A stretch of DNA of 16,995 bases, from contig CAMHER010000015.1 in NCBI GenBank assembly GCA_946184215.1, positions 1-16,995 on the forward strand, written 5' to 3'. The position numbers were made by a program, and so were the translations under genes. Shown here one piece after another: positions 1 to 7,444 of the stretch. Numbering within the stretch: the first letter of the stretch is position 1; each line of letters opens with the position of its first letter. This DNA comes from an uncultured Clostridia bacterium (GTDB lineage: Bacteria > Bacillota > Clostridia > Oscillospirales > Oscillospiraceae). The notes below the pieces were generated by a model that searched no databases, was not told where the DNA came from, and worked only from the letters and a program-made list of their open reading frames with translations.

Positions 1-1
1 A

Positions 2-13
2 ACCGCTCGCGGT
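2..13 (-). other. small hairpin downstream of tyrS
   Basis: Bases 2-6 (ACCGC) and 9-13 (GCGGT) are reverse complements around two bases, so RNA could form a 4-bp stem with a CGAG tetraloop. It follows the larger hairpin at 22-57 in the direction of tyrS transcription. It lies at the window edge, so its full context cannot be seen and it may be chance. Confidence 0.25.
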
Positions 14-21
14 AAAGACGT

Positions 22-57
22 TGTCGAGGACATAATTTTACAATTATGCCCTCGACA
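22..57 (-). terminator. hairpin after tyrS, probable 3' end structure
   Basis: A 16-position stem (22-37 with 42-57) closes on a TTAC loop, starting four bases after the tyrS stop codon. The only unpaired position on the plus strand is A30/C49. In minus-strand RNA the same position is a U-G wobble, so the stem is continuous only in the tyrS transcript. The downstream sequence has just a weak U tract (three U), so this may be a stabilising 3' hairpin or an inefficient terminator rather than a classic intrinsic terminator. Confidence 0.55.
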
Positions 58-60
58 TCA

Positions 61-1284
61 TTATTTCAGAATCACTTTGTGAAAGCTCTTTTTCCCGCGT
101 TTGAGAACGATTCCCTTCATCAATTCTTCACGGGTAAAGCTTCTGGCAATATCGGTGATTTTTTCCTCATTCGCCGTAACGCCGCCCTGCTGGATATTGC
201 GTCTGGCGTCGGATTTCGACGGGCAAAGTCCGGTCTTGACCAACAGCGTCATGATGTCCGCCGCCGCTTCAGAGAGATCCGTCTCCGACAGTTCAGTTGT
301 CGGCATGTCGGCGCTTGCGGACCCGCCGCCAAAGAGAGCCTTTGCCGCAGCCTCGGCCTTTCTGGCCTCGTCCTGACCATGGACCATGGCCGTCAATTCA
401 AAGGCCAGGATCTCCTTGGCCTGGTTGAGGCGGCTGCCCTCCCAGCTCTCCATCTCACGGATCTGCTCAAGCGGGAGGAAGGTCAGCATACGGATACACT
501 TCATGACATCAGCGTCGTCCACGTTTCTCCAGTACTGGTAGAAATCATAGGGCGAGGTCTTGTTTGCGTCAAGCCAGACAGCATTGCCTGCCGTTTTGCC
601 CATTTTTTTGCCCTGTGAGTCGGTCAGCAGCGTAATGGTCATCGCATGCGCGTCTTTGCCAAGCTTGCGGCGAATCAATTCGGTGCCGCCGAGCATATTG
701 CTCCACTGATCGTCGCCGCCAAACTGCATGTTGCAGTTATAGTGCTGGAAGAGGTAGTAAAAGTCGTACGACTGCATGATCATATAGTTAAACTCAAGAA
801 AACTCAGGCCCTTCTCCATACGCTGTTTATAGCACTCGGCCCTCAGCATATTATTTACGGAGAAGCAGGCACCCACCTCGCGCAGGAGCTCAACATAGTT
901 TAAATTGAGCAGCCAGTCGGCATTGTTGATCATCTGCGCCTTGCCTTCGCCAAAGTCAATGAAGCGCTCCATCTGACGCTTGAAGCATTCGGCGTTATGC
1001 TCGATATCCTCGCGGGTGAGCATCTTGCGCATATCTGTCCGACCGGAGGGGTCGCCGATCATGGTCGTGCCGCCGCCGATCAGTGCGATCGGCTTGTTGC
1101 CCGCCATCTGCAGGCGCTTCATCAGGGTAAGTGCCATGAAATGTCCCGCTGTCAGACTGTCAGCGGTGCAGTCAAAGCCGATATAAAAAACCGCTTTGCC
1201 GTTGTTGATCATGGATCTGATTTCTTCTTCATTGGTGACCTGCGCGATCAGTCCGCGCTCAACAAGTTCCTCATAAATACCCAT
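61..1284 (-). CDS. tyrS: tyrosyl-tRNA synthetase
   Basis: This cytoplasmic class I synthetase charges tRNA-Tyr with tyrosine using ATP. The 407-residue protein has full family length. The Rossmann catalytic domain contains Y34, G36, D38 and T40 of the tyrosine/ATP pocket, and Y167, Q171 and D174 on the tyrosine-binding helix. The KMSKS loop reads KMGKT (227-231), and an S4 RNA-binding domain occupies about 345-407. The HIGH signature is T45-A-G-H48, so the first His is replaced by Thr; numbering matches the Bacillus stearothermophilus enzyme as I recall it. The sequence resembles the TyrZ-like branch. The ATG has a GGAGAGG site about 9 bases upstream, inside the end of the preceding gene; the two genes are 4 bases apart. 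There is no T-box leader. Identity is certain; only the effect of T45 is open. Confidence 0.97.
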   Translation of the reverse strand: MGIYEELVERGLIAQVTNEEEIRSMINNGKAVFYIGFDCTADSLTAGHFMALTLMKRLQMAGNKPIALIGGGTTMIGDPSGRTDMRKMLTREDIEHNAECFKRQMERFIDFGEGKAQMINNADWLLNLNYVELLREVGACFSVNNMLRAECYKQRMEKGLSFLEFNYMIMQSYDFYYLFQHYNCNMQFGGDDQWSNMLGGTELIRRKLGKDAHAMTITLLTDSQGKKMGKTAGNAVWLDANKTSPYDFYQYWRNVDDADVMKCIRMLTFLPLEQIREMESWEGSRLNQAKEILAFELTAMVHGQDEARKAEAAAKALFGGGSASADMPTTELSETDLSEAAADIMTLLVKTGLCPSKSDARRNIQQGGVTANEEKITDIARSFTREELMKGIVLKRGKKSFHKVILK

Positions 1285-1288
1285 GGTA

Positions 1289-1687
1289 TCATTCCTCTCC
1301 TCTTTCTTCCGTTATGATTATCTCAGCCATTTCTGCGCCGAAGGCGATCAGCTCGTCGCACGGCACGCCTGCCTTCTTTAAATCCAGGCAACGTACAGCA
1401 CCGTATTTTTCACGATATGCTGCAATAATTTTTTTCGTCAGCTCCGCGACCTTCATCTTCGCTTCCCTGTCGGTTCCGGCGTTGGGTATTGCCGCTCCAA
1501 TTGCCATCACAGAGCTGGAAACCGTACCGCAGATTTCCCCGCAGCGAACACCGCCGCCGAAACCACATGAAACAGCAAGCGCGGTCTCCCGATCAAGACC
1601 AGTATATTTGCTGCAGGCACACAAAACGCACTGCGCGCAGTTAAATCCTTCACCGTGCAGGCGGACCGCTTCTTGTCCTATACTCAT
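1289..1687 (-). CDS. C_GCxxG_C_C family redox-active protein
   Basis: This 132-residue protein matches the C_GCxxG_C_C family (putative redox-active protein), whose biochemical role is not established. The recognisable core is C17 near the N-terminus, the glycine-rich stretch CGFGGG (41-46) followed by CGEICG (49-54), then C100 and C110 near the C-terminus. Beyond the four family cysteines it has C20, C23, C25, C41 and C49, nine in all, which suggests metal or disulfide chemistry. There is no signal peptide or membrane segment, so it is probably cytoplasmic. Its ATG overlaps the recN stop by four bases (ATGA), with a GGGAG site about 8 bases upstream, and tyrS starts 4 bases after its stop. 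It therefore looks co-transcribed and translationally coupled with recN. The family assignment is firm; the function is unknown. Confidence 0.88.
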   Translation of the reverse strand: MSIGQEAVRLHGEGFNCAQCVLCACSKYTGLDRETALAVSCGFGGGVRCGEICGTVSSSVMAIGAAIPNAGTDREAKMKVAELTKKIIAAYREKYGAVRCLDLKKAGVPCDELIAFGAEMAEIIITEERGEE

Positions 1688-3405
1688 GAAATCAGCTCCC
1701 TTTTATCCGATAACAAACGCTTTTTCATCGTATTTTTATACGCCTGGCAAACGGCAAGCTGTTCTTCTGCGCTTGCCAGCGTCAGCGCCGTAATGTTGTC
1801 TCCGCCATACAGTCTGGCAATTTCGCGCGCTCTGCCTTGATTGTCAAGAGCCGTTACGTCGGTGTACGTACGGCCTTCGCGCTCTGACTTGGCAATGACA
1901 AAATGGCAATCGGCCATCGCCGCGATTTGGGGAAGATGTGTCACACACATAACCTGCTTTCCCAGCGAGACGGTATAAAGCTTCTCCCCGATCCGCTGTG
2001 CCGCTACGCCGGACACACCACTGTCGATCTCATCAAAGATCATCGTCGGAACCGGATCATTTTCGGCGAACACATTCTTCATAGCCAGCATGATGCGGCT
2101 CAGTTCGCCGCCGGAAGCGATCCGGCTGATTCGCCCAAGCTCTTCTCCCGCGTTTGCCGACATCAGGAAGCGTACATTGTCGCAGCCCCTCGTGCCAAAC
2201 CCATCTTCGTTTTCCAGCGAAGAAAACTCTACGGCAAAGCGCACCGAAGGCATGGAAAGCTCCTTCAGTTCGCTGACGATCCGGCTTTCAAGCTCCGACG
2301 CAGCCGCCATCCGTTTCTTGTGCAGGGAAAGCGCCTGCATCCGGCAGGCCTCCGTTGCCGCAGACAGTTTTTTCTCCAGCTCGGCGATCCGCTCGTCAGC
2401 ACTGTCGATCTCAGTCAGCTTTTGCCGGCTCTCCTCCAGCATCGCGATCAAGGCTTCTTCATCCGCATTATATTTTCGCTGCAGCTTGTTGAGCAAAGCG
2501 AGCCTGGTTTCAAGCCTGTCATATTCCTCTGGAGAGAAGTCAAGGCTGTCTCTGAAATCTCGCAGCTGTTCCGAAGCGTCCGTCAAAGAGAAAACGGCAT
2601 CGTGGATACTCTTTGCGCTTTGCTCCAGTTCCGGAGCAATCGACGCAGCCCTGCGCGCATATCCCTCCGCGTTTTGAGCCAGGGATACGGCGTTTTCTTC
2701 CCCGTCGTACAGAAGTGAGCAGGCGTTGTCAATTGCCTCCGATAGCTTCTCGGCGTTGCGAAGCAATCCAAGCCGGGCAGAAAGCTCGTCATATTCGCCT
2801 TTTTTCAGAGCCGCGGATTCCAGCTCAGAAATCCGGTAGCTCATCCGATCGCGCAGACGATCCTTTTCTTCCTCGTCAAGACGCAGCGCGGCAATCTCTT
2901 TTTTGATCGAGGCATAAGATTCATAATGCGCAGCGTACGCCGACATATCCGCCTCAAGGTTGCCGAAACGGTCAAGATAGGTCAAATGTCTCCGTTCGTC
3001 CATCAGCTGACGACCGTCGTTCTGCCCATGGATATCCACCAGCATGGAAGCCAGCTCTTTCAGCTGGACAGCGCTGACAGGGATTCCGCAGATGCGGCAG
3101 GAGCTTTTCCCGTCAGAGAGGATGCGGCGCTGAATGACAAGCTCATCATCCGCTTCAATCTCGTTGTCACGCAAATAGCGTCCGGCCTCTTCGGTCATGT
3201 CAAAGCTTGCCGTCACAACGGCGCGTTCCGCACCGCGTCTTACCAGCTCGCGGCTGACACGATCTCCGAGAACAGCGCCAATCGAATCAATCACGATGGA
3301 TTTTCCGGCGCCTGTCTCGCCCGTCAGGACATTCAGTCCCGGTGCGAAGCTGATGTCCGCGCGCTCGATCACAGCAATATTTTCAATGTGAAGTTCGTTT
3401 AGCAT
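1684..3405 (-). CDS. recN: DNA repair protein RecN
   Basis: RecN is an SMC-like ATPase that acts early at double-strand breaks in recombinational repair. The 573-residue protein has normal family length. It carries the Walker A motif GETGAGKS (29-36), the DIHGQND segment (124-130), a charged Glu/Arg/Lys-rich central region predicted as coiled coil (about 155-375), the ABC signature SGGELSR (431-437), Walker B ending in D458-E459, and the switch histidine in THLPQ (489-493). Start: ATG with a GAGGAA site 6 bases upstream. It follows argR after 25 bases and overlaps the next gene by four bases. In most relatives recN is followed by spoIVB and spo0A; here it is not. Confidence 0.98.
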   Translation of the reverse strand: MLNELHIENIAVIERADISFAPGLNVLTGETGAGKSIVIDSIGAVLGDRVSRELVRRGAERAVVTASFDMTEEAGRYLRDNEIEADDELVIQRRILSDGKSSCRICGIPVSAVQLKELASMLVDIHGQNDGRQLMDERRHLTYLDRFGNLEADMSAYAAHYESYASIKKEIAALRLDEEEKDRLRDRMSYRISELESAALKKGEYDELSARLGLLRNAEKLSEAIDNACSLLYDGEENAVSLAQNAEGYARRAASIAPELEQSAKSIHDAVFSLTDASEQLRDFRDSLDFSPEEYDRLETRLALLNKLQRKYNADEEALIAMLEESRQKLTEIDSADERIAELEKKLSAATEACRMQALSLHKKRMAAASELESRIVSELKELSMPSVRFAVEFSSLENEDGFGTRGCDNVRFLMSANAGEELGRISRIASGGELSRIMLAMKNVFAENDPVPTMIFDEIDSGVSGVAAQRIGEKLYTVSLGKQVMCVTHLPQIAAMADCHFVIAKSEREGRTYTDVTALDNQGRAREIARLYGGDNITALTLASAEEQLAVCQAYKNTMKKRLLSDKRELIS

Positions 3406-3430
3406 TCCGATTCCTCACGAAGCAATGGCT

Positions 3431-3889
3431 TCACTTTCCTCCGATGATGCTCTCCAATTGATGATAGAGCTTCTCGCAGGTCTCAACGCTTACCATGGCC
3501 AGGAAAGCGGTATCGTCACCCGCCAACGTCCCGGCAAGTCCTTCAATCAGCATTCCGTCGACAGCCGAGCATACCGCGGGCGCAAGCCCAGGAATCGTTT
3601 TAATGACAAGAAGATTCATCGCCGTCTGATAGGAAACGACGCTCTCCCTGACGATTTTTTGCAGGCGCTGCCGCGCATCGTCTTCCTCTGATCTTCCGGA
3701 AACGGTGTAACGATAGCTCCCGTTCGGGCCGAGTTCTTTCACCAGGCGCATATCTTTAATATCGCGTGAAAGCGTCGCCTGCGTGCTTTTAACGCCGCGT
3801 TCAAGCAAAGCATCCTGCAGCTGACGCTGCGTTTCGATATTCTGATGCTGGATAATATCCAGGATCACGCTCTGTCTGCCTGGTTTCAT
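3431..3889 (-). CDS. argR: arginine repressor ArgR/AhrC
   Basis: ArgR is a hexameric, arginine-dependent regulator that represses arginine biosynthesis and in Bacillus activates catabolism. The 152-residue protein has an N-terminal winged helix-turn-helix with recognition segment STQATLSRDI (35-44). The C-terminal oligomerisation domain carries the arginine-binding GTLAGDDT motif (120-127) with the paired aspartates D125-D126. The frame stays open 57 bases upstream to another ATG at 3946. That start would overlap nadK and add 19 atypical residues, whereas the ATG at 3889 has a strong GGAGGAGA site, so I chose it. It lies 13 bases after nadK and 25 bases before recN. This ArgR position between nadK/tlyA and recN is common in Firmicutes. 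Confidence 0.97.
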   Translation of the reverse strand: MKPGRQSVILDIIQHQNIETQRQLQDALLERGVKSTQATLSRDIKDMRLVKELGPNGSYRYTVSGRSEEDDARQRLQKIVRESVVSYQTAMNLLVIKTIPGLAPAVCSAVDGMLIEGLAGTLAGDDTAFLAMVSVETCEKLYHQLESIIGGK

Positions 3890-3893
3890 TTGA

Positions 3894-3901
3894 TCTCCTC
3901 C
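3894..3901 (-). promoter_or_regulatory. ribosome binding site fixing the argR start
   Basis: Read on the minus strand this is GGAGGAGA, four bases before the ATG at 3889 and just after the nadK stop. It supports the 152-residue ArgR rather than the longer frame starting at 3946. Confidence 0.85.
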
Positions 3902-3902
3902 A

Positions 3903-4745
3903 TTACAGTTTCTCGTATGCAAGTTCAAAAAATGATTTATCGTCAAACCTTGCCATCAGCGTTCGTTTTTCGCTGCGGCGAACGATCATTCTGTCTCCGC
4001 TGGAGAGGTCAAGGACAGAATTGCCGTCTACTGAAAGATACGCCCTTCTCGTATGCAGTTTTTCTGTCATGACGGAAATGCATTTCTGTGCACCGATCAC
4101 GAAAGGTTTTGCGCCGATGGAATGGGCGCAGATCGGCGTAAGGATGAAGGCGTCTGCCTCCGGCTCGACAATGGGACCTCCGGCTGACATGGAATAGCCC
4201 GTTGATCCTGTCGCCGTGGAAACGATCACGCCGTCTCCGGAATAGCCGATCATTCTGTCATTGTTGCAATAGGCCGTAATGTTAATACATTCACCATAGC
4301 CGTGAATGACCGCATCGTTGAGCGCGCGGTCTGTATAGATGACCTTTCCATCCCTCTCAATCGCGATATCCAACATCATCCGTTCGCTCAGATGAAACTC
4401 ACCGCGCGCTGCAGCCGGGATCCGGTCGAATTCATCCGCTTCCAGTGATGTCATAAAGCCCTTCGTGCCAAGATTCACGCCCAGGATCGGAATACTTCTC
4501 CCTCCGAGCGACCGCACCACGGACAGGATCGTCCCGTCTCCCCCGATCACGACAAGAAGTGTGCAGTCGTCTCCCAGTGAGGCAATCGGCAGATAAGACA
4601 CGTCTTTCGGCAAAACGCCGTCGCCCTCATTGGCGAAAACGGGGCATACAGCACAGCTGAAGCCTTCTTCCGATAAAAACTTCAAAGCCCGGCGTGTATA
4701 TTTCAGTTCCGCGTCACGGTATGGATTGGGGCAGATTGCAATCAT
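3903..4745 (-). CDS. nadK: NAD kinase
   Basis: NadK phosphorylates NAD to NADP in the cytoplasm and so sets the NADPH supply; some family members use polyphosphate as well as ATP. The 280-residue protein shows the diagnostic GGDGT motif (68-72, with D70 the proposed catalytic base), the N143-D144 pair that contacts NAD, and the glycine-rich TGSTGYS segment (179-185) continuing into AGGP. ATG start with GAGGAGA about 6 bases upstream; tlyA ends 18 bases before it and argR begins 13 bases after it. Insertion of nadK between tlyA and argR is frequent in Clostridia. No domain is missing and there is no sign of damage. Confidence 0.97.
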   Translation of the reverse strand: MIAICPNPYRDAELKYTRRALKFLSEEGFSCAVCPVFANEGDGVLPKDVSYLPIASLGDDCTLLVVIGGDGTILSVVRSLGGRSIPILGVNLGTKGFMTSLEADEFDRIPAAARGEFHLSERMMLDIAIERDGKVIYTDRALNDAVIHGYGECINITAYCNNDRMIGYSGDGVIVSTATGSTGYSMSAGGPIVEPEADAFILTPICAHSIGAKPFVIGAQKCISVMTEKLHTRRAYLSVDGNSVLDLSSGDRMIVRRSEKRTLMARFDDKSFFELAYEKL

Positions 4746-4763
4746 GAGAATCTCCTCGGCATA

Positions 4764-5558
4764 TCACAGATTTTCGTGGGAGTGGGCAACCAGTGCAGCA
4801 ACATCAAGTTCCCGGTCAAGGCCGGGTCTGTTGATCATATGACAGATATACTCTATGTTTCCCTCAGGCCCCTTGATCGGAGAATAATCCAGTCCCAACA
4901 CCGAAAGACCGATGGTCGGTGCAAAACGGAGGATCCCCTGGACGACCTCACAATGGACCGTCTCATCCCGAACGACGCCTTTTTTCCCGACTTCTTCCCG
5001 GCCCGCTTCAAATTGCGGCTTGATCAGGCAGACAAGGTCTGCTCCCTCCCGCAGAAGAGCCTTGACAGCGGGGAGGACAAGCCGAATCGAGATGAAGGAA
5101 ACATCCATTACGGCCAGATCCAGCATCTCCGGGATTTGTTCCGCTGTCACATAGCGTAGATTGGTCCGTTCCAGATTGACGACGCGCGGATCGCTGCGCA
5201 GTTTCCAGGCGAGCTGCCCGTAACCGACATCGACCGAATAGACCTTAGCCGCGCCATGCTGCAGCAAGACATCGGTAAAGCCTCCTGTCGACGCGCCGCA
5301 ATCTATACAGATTTTTCCCGCCGGGTCGACCGGAAAGACCTTCAAGGCCTTGTCAAGTTTAAACCCGCCGCGGCTGACAAAAGGGATCGCATCTCCGTGC
5401 ACCTCGATCTGTGCATCCGGGGATACGGGCATTCCCGGTTTGTCGGCACGCTGGCCGTTTACAAAAACCAGGCCGCTCATAATAGTCGTTTTCGCGCGCT
5501 CACGGCTCTCCGTAAAGCCTCGCTCAAAAACCAGCTGATCTAAACGTATTTTTTTCAT
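4764..5558 (-). CDS. tlyA: TlyA family rRNA 2'-O-methyltransferase
   Basis: TlyA-family proteins (YqxC in Bacillus, often labelled hemolysin A) are SAM-dependent methyltransferases; the mycobacterial member methylates 16S and 23S rRNA ribose. This 264-residue copy has an N-terminal S4 domain (about 3-60), an SAM-binding loop DCGASTGGF (86-94), and a K67-D152-K180-E236 set consistent with the FtsJ-type catalytic tetrad. The frame remains open for 92 more codons upstream, but those lie entirely inside dxs and look unlike any family member. The ATG at 5558 begins at the conserved S4 domain and has AGGGA 8 bases upstream. Only one base separates it from the dxs stop, so it is probably translationally coupled. 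The exact rRNA target in this organism is not known. Confidence 0.94.
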   Translation of the reverse strand: MKKIRLDQLVFERGFTESRERAKTTIMSGLVFVNGQRADKPGMPVSPDAQIEVHGDAIPFVSRGGFKLDKALKVFPVDPAGKICIDCGASTGGFTDVLLQHGAAKVYSVDVGYGQLAWKLRSDPRVVNLERTNLRYVTAEQIPEMLDLAVMDVSFISIRLVLPAVKALLREGADLVCLIKPQFEAGREEVGKKGVVRDETVHCEVVQGILRFAPTIGLSVLGLDYSPIKGPEGNIEYICHMINRPGLDRELDVAALVAHSHENL

Positions 5559-5559
5559 A

Positions 5560-7398
5560 TCATTCCCTGCCGGTAAGCTCCCGGGCGGCTTTTTCGATTC
5601 CCTCCGCGTCGATCCCGCGCAGGTGTCTGAGCTCCTCAACACTGCCATGCGTGACGATACCGTCCGCCAGATTGAGTAAACGATAGGAAAACGAAAGGCC
5701 CCTTCCTGCGGCCGCAGAAAGGATCTGGGAGCCGATGCTTCCAAACGCGCATACGTCCTCCGCCACAATGAGCCGCTGTGTTTCGGAAAGGGACTCCAGC
5801 ACCTGCTGAAATCCGTTCGGGCGGATCCTGCCAAGCTTGATCACAGTCGAACAAACGCCTGTTTCCGCCAGCTTTTCCGCCGCGCTCAGCACTTCATTGA
5901 TCATGATCCCATAGCTGACGATCGTCAAATCTTTTCCCTCGCGCAGAACACATTCCGCTTCGTTGTGACAATCTCTGTATGCCCCTTCTCCGCCGCGCGG
6001 GTAGCGAACGGCAACCGGCCCGTCGCAGGCGTACAGGGCGAGTCCCAGCATGCTGTCAAGTTCGGCAAAGGACGCCGGGCAGTAGATCGTCATATCCGGG
6101 ACCACGGAAAGATATGCGATATCAAAGACGCCCTGGTGCGTTTCCCCGTCCCGCCCGACCAAGCCGGCGCGGTCAACGGCAAACACCGCATGAAGATGCT
6201 GAAGAGAAATATCATGGATCAGCATATCAAAGGAGCGCTGAAGGAAGCTGGAATAGACCGCAAATACCGGCACCATTCCCTGCTTTGCCATGCCTCCGGC
6301 CATTGCAGCCGCATGCTCCTCAGCAATTCCGATGTCAAAAAACCGTTTGGGAAAGGCAGAAGCAAAGCACTCCAGCCCTGTTCCGCCCGACATGGCTGCC
6401 GTGATAGCGGCGATCTTCTGATCGCCTTCGGCGTAGCGGCAAAGAGATTTGCCGAAACAGGCAGCAAAGCTCTCCCCTTCTTCTTTCAGCACGCCTGTCT
6501 GCGCATCAAACGGGCCGACGCCATGATAGAGTTCGGGATTTGCTTCCGCGTATGCGCAGCCCTTCCCCTTTTTGGTCAGCACATGTACGATGACCGGTTC
6601 GCGCATATCCCTCGCCCATCGGATCACGCTTTCCAGTGTGCGCAGATCATGTCCGTCGATGGGGCCGAGATAACAAAAGCCCATCTCGGTAAAAATGTCA
6701 TCCGGAATCAAATGGGCTTTCAGCCATTCTTTGACGCGATGATTGAAGGAATAAAGCGCCGGAAGATGGCTGAACACCTTTCGGTACTGTCGTTTAAAGT
6801 TGAGATAAGCGGGCTTGACACGCATGGATTGCAGCATTTTTGCCGTTCCGCCCACATTTTCCGCGATCGACATGTTGTTGTCGTTAAGGATCACAACGAT
6901 CGGCTCTCCGCTCATGGCGGTGTTGGACAGGCCTTCAAAGGACAACCCGCCCGTCATGGCGCCGTCGCCGATCACAGCGCAGACATCGTAGTTCTCACCC
7001 GAAAGCGTTCGGGCATGAGCCATTCCAAGTGCAACGGAGACCGAGTTTGAAGCATGCCCGGCGATAAAGGCATCGTCCTTTGCCTCATGCGGTTTGGGAA
7101 AGCCGGAGATCCCGCCGAATTGCCGGATCGTGGGAAGTGCATCGCGCCGTCCCGTAATGATCTTGTGGGTATAGCTCTGATGCCCCACGTCGAAGACGAT
7201 GCGGTCCCGCGACGTATCATACACGCGATGGAGCGCCACAGTCAGCTCCACGGTGCCGAGGTTGGAGGCCAAATGACCTCCCGTTTTGGAAAGCGTCTGG
7301 ATCAGATAAGAGCGGATCTCCTCGCAGAGCCTGGGCAATTCCTCTGTATTTAATTGTTTGATATCATTTGAGCAGTTGATTTTCTCAAGAATACTCAA
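5560..7398 (-). CDS. dxs: 1-deoxy-D-xylulose-5-phosphate synthase
   Basis: DXS condenses pyruvate and glyceraldehyde-3-phosphate to DXP, the first step of the MEP isoprenoid pathway, using thiamine diphosphate. The 612-residue protein is near the usual 620. It has H42 (GGH) and GHQSY (72-76) in the N-terminal domain, the ThDP/Mg motif GDGAMTGG (144-151) completed by NDNN (172-175), the catalytic glutamate in GIAEEH (E360), DRAGLVGRDG (409-418) and a C-terminal transketolase domain. The start is TTG: no ATG or GTG lies between it and the in-frame TGA about 15 codons upstream, the N-terminus SILEKIN fits the family, and AGAGGTG precedes it. It follows ispA, the downstream prenyltransferase of the same pathway, after 46 bases. 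Confidence 0.97.
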   Translation of the reverse strand: MSILEKINCSNDIKQLNTEELPRLCEEIRSYLIQTLSKTGGHLASNLGTVELTVALHRVYDTSRDRIVFDVGHQSYTHKIITGRRDALPTIRQFGGISGFPKPHEAKDDAFIAGHASNSVSVALGMAHARTLSGENYDVCAVIGDGAMTGGLSFEGLSNTAMSGEPIVVILNDNNMSIAENVGGTAKMLQSMRVKPAYLNFKRQYRKVFSHLPALYSFNHRVKEWLKAHLIPDDIFTEMGFCYLGPIDGHDLRTLESVIRWARDMREPVIVHVLTKKGKGCAYAEANPELYHGVGPFDAQTGVLKEEGESFAACFGKSLCRYAEGDQKIAAITAAMSGGTGLECFASAFPKRFFDIGIAEEHAAAMAGGMAKQGMVPVFAVYSSFLQRSFDMLIHDISLQHLHAVFAVDRAGLVGRDGETHQGVFDIAYLSVVPDMTIYCPASFAELDSMLGLALYACDGPVAVRYPRGGEGAYRDCHNEAECVLREGKDLTIVSYGIMINEVLSAAEKLAETGVCSTVIKLGRIRPNGFQQVLESLSETQRLIVAEDVCAFGSIGSQILSAAAGRGLSFSYRLLNLADGIVTHGSVEELRHLRGIDAEGIEKAARELTGRE

Positions 7399-7402
7399 GT
7401 CG

Positions 7403-7409
7403 CACCTCT
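7403..7409 (-). promoter_or_regulatory. ribosome binding site for the dxs TTG start
   Basis: AGAGGTG on the minus strand, four bases before the TTG at 7398. It differs at one position from the GGAGGTG expected from the 16S rRNA tail and is the main evidence for the non-ATG start. Confidence 0.7.
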
Positions 7410-7444
7410 GATGTTTATTTTGTCAGCGCGAAAATGCTTTGATC

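Noticed and set aside
22..57. TGTCGA in both hairpin arms resembling Spo0A boxes
   Set aside because: It lies downstream of tyrS rather than at a promoter and is explained by the hairpin stem.
1903..2718. 271-codon open frame on the plus strand opposite recN
   Set aside because: Fully antisense to the conserved RecN coding sequence and without any recognisable motif.
5559..5834. N-terminal extension of TlyA by 92 residues
   Set aside because: It lies inside dxs, looks out of frame and low in homology; the ATG at 5558 starts the S4 domain and has its own ribosome site.
5965..7050. 361-codon open frame on the plus strand opposite dxs
   Set aside because: It is antisense to a complete, motif-rich dxs gene, has no family features, and is typical of GC-rich shadow frames.
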